Assembly: GCA_000438015.1 (NCBI GenBank)
Contig: FR901576.1
Location: 1 to 10,194, forward strand
Origin: Coraliomargarita sp. CAG:312
GTDB taxonomy: Bacteria; Verrucomicrobiota; Verrucomicrobiia; Opitutales; Intestinicryptomonadaceae
DNA: 10,194 bases
Reading direction: 5' to 3'
This document shows, in pieces, positions 6,072 through 10,194 of the stretch. A program made the position numbers and the translations under genes. The notes under the pieces are model-generated. The model saw only the letters and a program-made list of their open reading frames with translations. It was not told where the DNA came from and did not search any database. The first letter of the stretch is position 1, and every line of letters begins with the position of its first letter.

Positions 6072-7682
6072 ATGGCACGCAAAATTTCAACACCGCTTAT
6101 TATTTCGCTATCCGCGTTTTTGCTCTCCGCAGGATTTGCATGCGCCCAAGGCGAAAACGGCGGCGCGGGTTCGCCCCAACAAGTGGCGTTTATTTCCGCG
6201 CTTCCAACCGAAAGCCTTACAATTGCCCAAGACGAAACAAGGAAACTGGAGGTGCCGTTTGAAATTGAACAATGCCAATCGTCCACAAAAAACATAAGAA
6301 TTTTGGCAAACCGCGGCAGGTTTGTCGAGATTCAGGGAATTGAGCCTGGATATGCCGATTTGACCCTCACTGCAAATGCGGTTTCAAAAACCTTTAAGGT
6401 TCGCGTGACAAACTCCCTTGCGTCCCTATACCGCGACTTGTGCAAGGACATTTCCGACTTTTCGGAGGTCACGGCGGAAATGTCGCACAACGCAATAACC
6501 TTGCGGGGCGAAATTTCAAAATATTCAAGGTATGTTGCCTTTAAGAATATTTTGGACAAGTACAGCGACTCGTACCGCAACTATGTGTCATACAAGCCAG
6601 GGCCTGAAATGTTCGACTCCCTAAAAAAACAACTTTCAGACGCGGGATTCAAGGTTGAGAACGGAATTCCAAAAGAATCTGGAATAGTGGGAATGAAAAT
6701 ATCGTCCGGAATTCTCGCATTTTATGGAAAGATGCTTTGCGACAACGACATTTCAGACATAAAGAAAATAGTTTCATCGCAAAAATGGCTTTCCGCCGGC
6801 CCCAATCCAACAGAAGTCGTGTATAATTTGGAAGTCGACGACACCCAGTTGGACGTGAACGTTGTAATTGTGGGGGTCACGCGCAGCCAATTGGAGCGCA
6901 TGGGAAATTCAAGCGCAAACGGAACTGTGCTGTCGGTCGATTTGCAGGGGTGGTTTAAGACGCTTGCAGGAGAATTGCCGCCAAGTCTCGGAGGAGAAGC
7001 TCCGAAGTCTTCCGGGGTCGGTGGCCTTGCGTATATGAATACGGGGATAACCGGCGCCATTCAATTTTTCGGGGCAAATGGAGTGTCCGATTTTAGGGAC
7101 GGAGGGCATCTCACATTAACAAGCAATTCCAAAGGAGTTTCTGAAGCCGTTTATGAGAACGGAGGAACATTGAACGTGGAAATCCACGGCCGCGACGTGG
7201 CTGATTTGAAAGAGATAAATTTCGGACTTACAATAAAGGTAAGCGGCGGCCTGGTAAAGTCTGACAAAGTCCGCCTTATTTTGGAGGTTGAAAAGAGCCT
7301 TGCGCCAATAAAGCAGGATGACGACTACTTGCAGCGCAAGACAAAAAGCAAGACGGAAATCGTCTGCAACTTAAACCAAACCGCAATATTGGCGGGGCAA
7401 AGGGAATTAACGCGCACAAAGAGCGATTCGGGATACGCGTTTTTAAGGCATGTGCCAATTCTCGATTCTCTCTTTGGATACGACGAGGAAAATGTTGAGG
7501 AGCTCCAGCTGCTTATTTTGGTTTCCCCGCAAATTTCTAAATCCGGCGTGGAAATGGCATCAAAACCGTCTTCGGAAACTGCGAACGTAGAAGACGAAGT
7601 CTCCAATTCCTTGGAAGCGCAATCATCAAAATTGCGCGAAAATTCTAAAAAATCAAAGGGAGAGAAAATGTTTACATGGTAG
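6072..7682 (+). CDS. cpaC: Tad pilus outer-membrane secretin CpaC (RcpA)
   Basis: A 536-residue protein with a signal peptide (basic MARK, hydrophobic core to about 23, cleavage likely after ACA at 25). There is no lipobox. Residues about 46-112 form the pilus N-terminal domain of type II/Tad secretins (SLTIAQDETRKLEVPF, VEIQGIEPGYADLTLTA). Two BON-like repeats follow at about 117-175 and 178-240. The secretin domain spans about 250-488 with LEVDDTQLDVNVVIVGVTRSQ, a Gly/Ser-rich gate region at 307-350, and the closing signature NQTAILAGQRE with VPILDSLFGY. It multimerises in the outer membrane as the exit pore for the Flp pilus. The tail at about 490-536 is Ser/Glu/Lys-rich and poorly conserved-looking. 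Its last codons overlap the start of cpaF. The gene is 9 bases after cpaB, without a strong ribosome-binding site. Confidence 0.92.
   Translation: MARKISTPLIISLSAFLLSAGFACAQGENGGAGSPQQVAFISALPTESLTIAQDETRKLEVPFEIEQCQSSTKNIRILANRGRFVEIQGIEPGYADLTLTANAVSKTFKVRVTNSLASLYRDLCKDISDFSEVTAEMSHNAITLRGEISKYSRYVAFKNILDKYSDSYRNYVSYKPGPEMFDSLKKQLSDAGFKVENGIPKESGIVGMKISSGILAFYGKMLCDNDISDIKKIVSSQKWLSAGPNPTEVVYNLEVDDTQLDVNVVIVGVTRSQLERMGNSSANGTVLSVDLQGWFKTLAGELPPSLGGEAPKSSGVGGLAYMNTGITGAIQFFGANGVSDFRDGGHLTLTSNSKGVSEAVYENGGTLNVEIHGRDVADLKEINFGLTIKVSGGLVKSDKVRLILEVEKSLAPIKQDDDYLQRKTKSKTEIVCNLNQTAILAGQRELTRTKSDSGYAFLRHVPILDSLFGYDEENVEELQLLILVSPQISKSGVEMASKPSSETANVEDEVSNSLEAQSSKLRENSKKSKGEKMFTW
7657..7678 (+). 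promoter_or_regulatory. ribosome-binding site and overlapping start of the CpaF gene
   Basis: AGGGAGAG at 7657-7664 is the clearest Shine-Dalgarno of the operon. It lies 11 bases before ATG 7676, which overlaps the secretin stop (ATGGTAG). The closer ATG at 7668 is in the secretin frame and would not read the ATPase. The arrangement suggests translational coupling. Confidence 0.6.
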
Positions 7683-9355
7683 CGCGCCTCAATATCGAAT
7701 TCGGCGGAAAATCCCGCATGGTGGAGATTCCGGAAAATTCCGTATTGTCGCTTGGGCGTCTGGAGAGCTCGGATATAGTGCTTAACGACATGGCGGTTTC
7801 CAGGCGGCACGCCACAATATTTTCAAACGGCGGGGAATGCTTCATAGAAGACAACGCAAGCACTGCGGGAACGTGGATAAACGGAGAGAAAATTTTAGGC
7901 AGAAGAAAAATTTCAAATTCGGACAAGATAAAAATCGGAAGTTTTGAAATTACCGTATCAATGCCCGAACGCGGACAGCCTGTGGCAGGCAGAATCATTC
8001 CGCTGCCTGAAAACGCCCCCCAAAACTCTAGTTCGCGGATGCCTCTTTACGACGTGCAGACATCCACTGAGATGTATTCGGATATCATGCTTGAATTGGC
8101 AAGGACAGTGCAATCCAGAGTCCTTGAAATATTGAATATGTCCGGAACCTCGGCAAATAAAATATCCGCCGAGGCAATGAAGCCAAAAGTGGAGGACGCC
8201 CTAGAGCAAATTTTAAGGGAAATCCGCCATAGAATTCCGTCCGGAATTCAAATAGAAAAATTCCGCGCGGTTTTAATGGACGATTTAATCGGATTCGGGC
8301 CGCTTTCCCCTCTGCTCAGAGATCCCGACATTTCCGAAATAATGATAAACGGGCCGGACAACATATTTATAGAAAGCAAGGGCATTCAATATAGAACCGC
8401 TGTAAGGTTTAATGGAGAGTCGCATTTGCAGTCCATAATACAAAGGATAGTAGAGCCTTTGGGCAGGCATATAGACGCGGCATCCCCTATGGTGGACGCG
8501 CGCCTTGACGACGGAAGCCGCGTAAACGCTGTCATTCCGCCTCTGTCATTGGACGGGTCTCTCGTGACAATAAGAAAATTTGCCTCGAAGAAATTAACCG
8601 ACGACGACTTGATAAAGTTCGGAAGCCTAAACCGCCCCATGGCTCTATTTTTAAAGGAAGCAGTAAGGTCTCGCCAGAACATACTCGTCTCAGGCGGGAC
8701 GGGATCTGGGAAAACAACGCTTCTTAACATATTGTCCCAATTTATCCCCGAAAAAGAGCGTGTAATCACGGTGGAAGACTCCGCAGAGCTTAAACTTTCG
8801 CACGAGAATTTGTGCCGCCTCGAAGCCAGGCCCGCAAATATAGAAGGACAGGGGCGAGTGACAATAAGGGATCTGGTAATAAACACTCTTAGAATGCGCC
8901 CGGATAGAATTATCGTCGGAGAATGCCGCGGGGCTGAAGCCCTTGATATGCTCCAGGCCATGAACACCGGGCACGACGGATCAATGACGACATGCCACGC
9001 AAACAACCCCAGGGATGCGCTTTCAAGACTTGAAAATATGGTTATGATGGCTGGCTTCGAACTGCCTTCGTCGGCAATACGCGAACAAATCGCCTCTGCG
9101 ATAAATCTCATAGTCCAACAGACGCGCATGCCTGACGGCTCGCGTAAAATCGTCAAAATAACGGAAGTTTGCGGACGCGAAAACAACACCATTCTGCTGC
9201 AGGACATCTTTTCATACGAGCAGGAAGGCTATGACGAAAATTTTAAGGTTGTAGGGCGCCATACCGCCACCGGCAACATTCCAAGATTTATAGAGGAATT
9301 AAGGCAATCGGGCGACTTGAAATTGGATATGTCTGTTTTCGTTCCGGAAAGTTGA
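7676..9355 (+). CDS. cpaF: Tad pilus ATPase CpaF (TadA) with N-terminal FHA domain
   Basis: A 559-residue cytoplasmic protein. Residues about 1-96 are a forkhead-associated domain: LGRLESSDIVLND with G27/R28, VSRRHATI with S42 and H45, and STAGTWINGE at 62-71. The Asn of the usual 'NGT' loop is Ala64. A Pro/Ser/Met-rich linker (about 97-135) leads to a CpaF/GspE-type secretion ATPase. That domain has DLIGFGPLSPLLRDPDISEI (203-222), MINGPDNIFIE, VDARLDDGSRVNAVIPPLSL, Walker A SGGTGSGKTT with K346-T347, an acidic box VEDSAEL, Walker B RIIVGECRG (E416), and the histidine box GHDGSMTTCHANNP. It hydrolyses ATP to drive Flp pilus assembly, probably as a hexamer at the inner membrane beneath TadB/TadC. 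FHA domains bind phosphothreonine peptides, so pilus assembly may be linked to protein phosphorylation. CpaF proteins without FHA are usually about 420-480 residues. It overlaps cpaC by 7 bases and precedes tadB by 6. Confidence 0.93.
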   Translation: MVARLNIEFGGKSRMVEIPENSVLSLGRLESSDIVLNDMAVSRRHATIFSNGGECFIEDNASTAGTWINGEKILGRRKISNSDKIKIGSFEITVSMPERGQPVAGRIIPLPENAPQNSSSRMPLYDVQTSTEMYSDIMLELARTVQSRVLEILNMSGTSANKISAEAMKPKVEDALEQILREIRHRIPSGIQIEKFRAVLMDDLIGFGPLSPLLRDPDISEIMINGPDNIFIESKGIQYRTAVRFNGESHLQSIIQRIVEPLGRHIDAASPMVDARLDDGSRVNAVIPPLSLDGSLVTIRKFASKKLTDDDLIKFGSLNRPMALFLKEAVRSRQNILVSGGTGSGKTTLLNILSQFIPEKERVITVEDSAELKLSHENLCRLEARPANIEGQGRVTIRDLVINTLRMRPDRIIVGECRGAEALDMLQAMNTGHDGSMTTCHANNPRDALSRLENMVMMAGFELPSSAIREQIASAINLIVQQTRMPDGSRKIVKITEVCGRENNTILLQDIFSYEQEGYDENFKVVGRHTATGNIPRFIEELRQSGDLKLDMSVFVPES

Positions 9356-9361
9356 ATTACC

Positions 9362-10194
9362 ATGGATTACGCGCACGCATTACAACACTATGGTACATAT
9401 CTGCTGGTAATGATAGCAGTTTCGCTATTCATCTATATATCCATACGCTTCATACAATCCTCCGCCACAGAGCATGTAGAAAAAGGCGGAGGAACGCGCT
9501 CCGCACTGTCTCCGGAAAACGGAATATACCATTTTATAGACAAAATAAAGTTGCGCCAACTGCAAACTTCCACCGGAATACTGGCGGCTGGAACACTGGT
9601 TGGAATTCTGCTGTTTTGCCAGGTATATAACCCGGCAATACTTGTTGGATGCGGAGGCGTCTCATTCGCGATAGCGTTCCAATTTCCGCGGATTTACTTC
9701 CTGCGCAAGGCAAAAAAGCGCGCTGCCGAATTTGAATCGTCCATACTGGATTTGGCGATGGGTTTGACAAGCGCGCTGCGTTCGGGACAAGCGCTTCCTC
9801 AGGCAATCGAAGCATTTTCAAGAAGGTGCGACGGCCCTATGAAAGAGGAGCTGATGGTTGTCATACGCGAATACAGGCTAGGCTTGGAACTGTCGGAATC
9901 GCTGCAGCGAATGTACGACAGGCTTCCCAACGAGGACCTTCAGCTGCTGATAGTCTCCATAAAGCTCACAACGCAGTCTGGCGGAAGCTTGGCAGATGTA
10001 ATCCAGAAAATAACCCAAACCATACGCTCCAGAACAGAATTTCACCAGAAGCTTATGGCCTTGACCGCCCAGGGTAGATTTGAGGCTCTTGCGATGTCGC
10101 TTGCCCCGCTCGCGGCTTTTGTTCTTCTTCTGCTCGTAAACACCGAGTTAATGCTGCCCCTGCTGACGACCGGCACCGGCTGGTGCGCAATAGC
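9362..10194 (+). CDS. tadB: Tad pilus inner-membrane protein TadB (runs off right edge)
   Basis: The reading frame is open from ATG 9362 to the window end, about 277 codons with no stop. One N-terminal membrane helix (about 12-31) is followed by a polar linker, then a helical pair (about 72-108), then the T2SSF domain from about 124: FESSILDLAMGLTSALRSGQ, PQAIEAFSRRCDGP, REYRLGLELSESLQRMYDRL, and TTQSGGSLADVIQKITQTIR. The last is the conserved 'tG.nl.e.l..la..iR' block. A final hydrophobic segment (AMSLAPLAAFVLLLLVNTE) starts near residue 243. TadB pairs with TadC to make the inner-membrane platform on which CpaF acts. The layout and length match TadB over TadC, and tadC would be expected just beyond the window. 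The gene lies 6 bases after cpaF, with GGAAAG as a weak ribosome-binding site. Confidence 0.92.
   Translation, partial: MDYAHALQHYGTYLLVMIAVSLFIYISIRFIQSSATEHVEKGGGTRSALSPENGIYHFIDKIKLRQLQTSTGILAAGTLVGILLFCQVYNPAILVGCGGVSFAIAFQFPRIYFLRKAKKRAAEFESSILDLAMGLTSALRSGQALPQAIEAFSRRCDGPMKEELMVVIREYRLGLELSESLQRMYDRLPNEDLQLLIVSIKLTTQSGGSLADVIQKITQTIRSRTEFHQKLMALTAQGRFEALAMSLAPLAAFVLLLLVNTELMLPLLTTGTGWCAI

Noticed and set aside
5744..6295. 183-codon minus-strand ORF across the cpaB-cpaC junction
   Set aside because: It is antisense to two well-supported genes and spans their boundary, with Ser/Cys-rich composition typical of a shadow.
8386..9207. 273-codon minus-strand ORF
   Set aside because: It is antisense to the CpaF motor domain, and its translation has no recognisable motifs.

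Overview
The window falls into two parts that look very different. About the first 3.66 kb is a decayed, accessory-looking region with few intact genes. From about 3.67 kb to the end is densely coding, all on the + strand. The organism is a Gram-negative (didermic) bacterium, because it encodes an outer-membrane secretin and a secreted esterase. Weak or missing Shine-Dalgarno sequences, heavy use of ATA/AGA codons and the style of the Tad pilus genes would fit a member of the PVC group such as Verrucomicrobiota, but that is an impression and not a proven assignment.

Region by region. (a) Bases 1-374, minus strand: the 5' end of a gene resembling DUF3987 primase/helicase-type proteins of mobile elements, preceded by a 48-residue unknown ORF. 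(b) Bases 514-1536, minus strand: an intact GT4 glycosyltransferase. (c) Bases 1607 to about 2500, plus strand: a dead WcaC-like GT4 glycosyltransferase gene, still readable in one frame over its first 150 codons but carrying at least nine nonsense codons, frameshifts and an internal deletion of roughly 300 bases. (d) Bases ~2520-2750: a locally GC-richer stretch that looks like a non-coding dispersed repeat. (e) Bases 2792-3130: a decayed IS3-family insertion sequence, with pieces of OrfA and OrfB. (f) Bases 3131-3673: no gene that I can defend, then a small palindrome upstream of the esterase.

(g) Bases 3674-5050: an exported tannase/feruloyl-esterase-family hydrolase that has kept Ser/Asp/His but lost both cysteines of the family's CS-D-HC motif. 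(h) Bases 5253-10194: the start of a Tad/Flp pilus operon: cpaB, the secretin cpaC, an FHA-domain CpaF ATPase, and tadB running off the right edge. Gaps within the operon are 9, -7 and 6 bases, so co-transcription is very likely. CpaB and CpaC build the outer-membrane channel, CpaF powers assembly, and TadB (normally with TadC) is the inner-membrane platform. The usual TadZ/CpaE gene is absent between the secretin and the ATPase, and an FHA domain sits at the front of the ATPase instead. The prepilin, peptidase and TadC are not in the window and may lie to the right.
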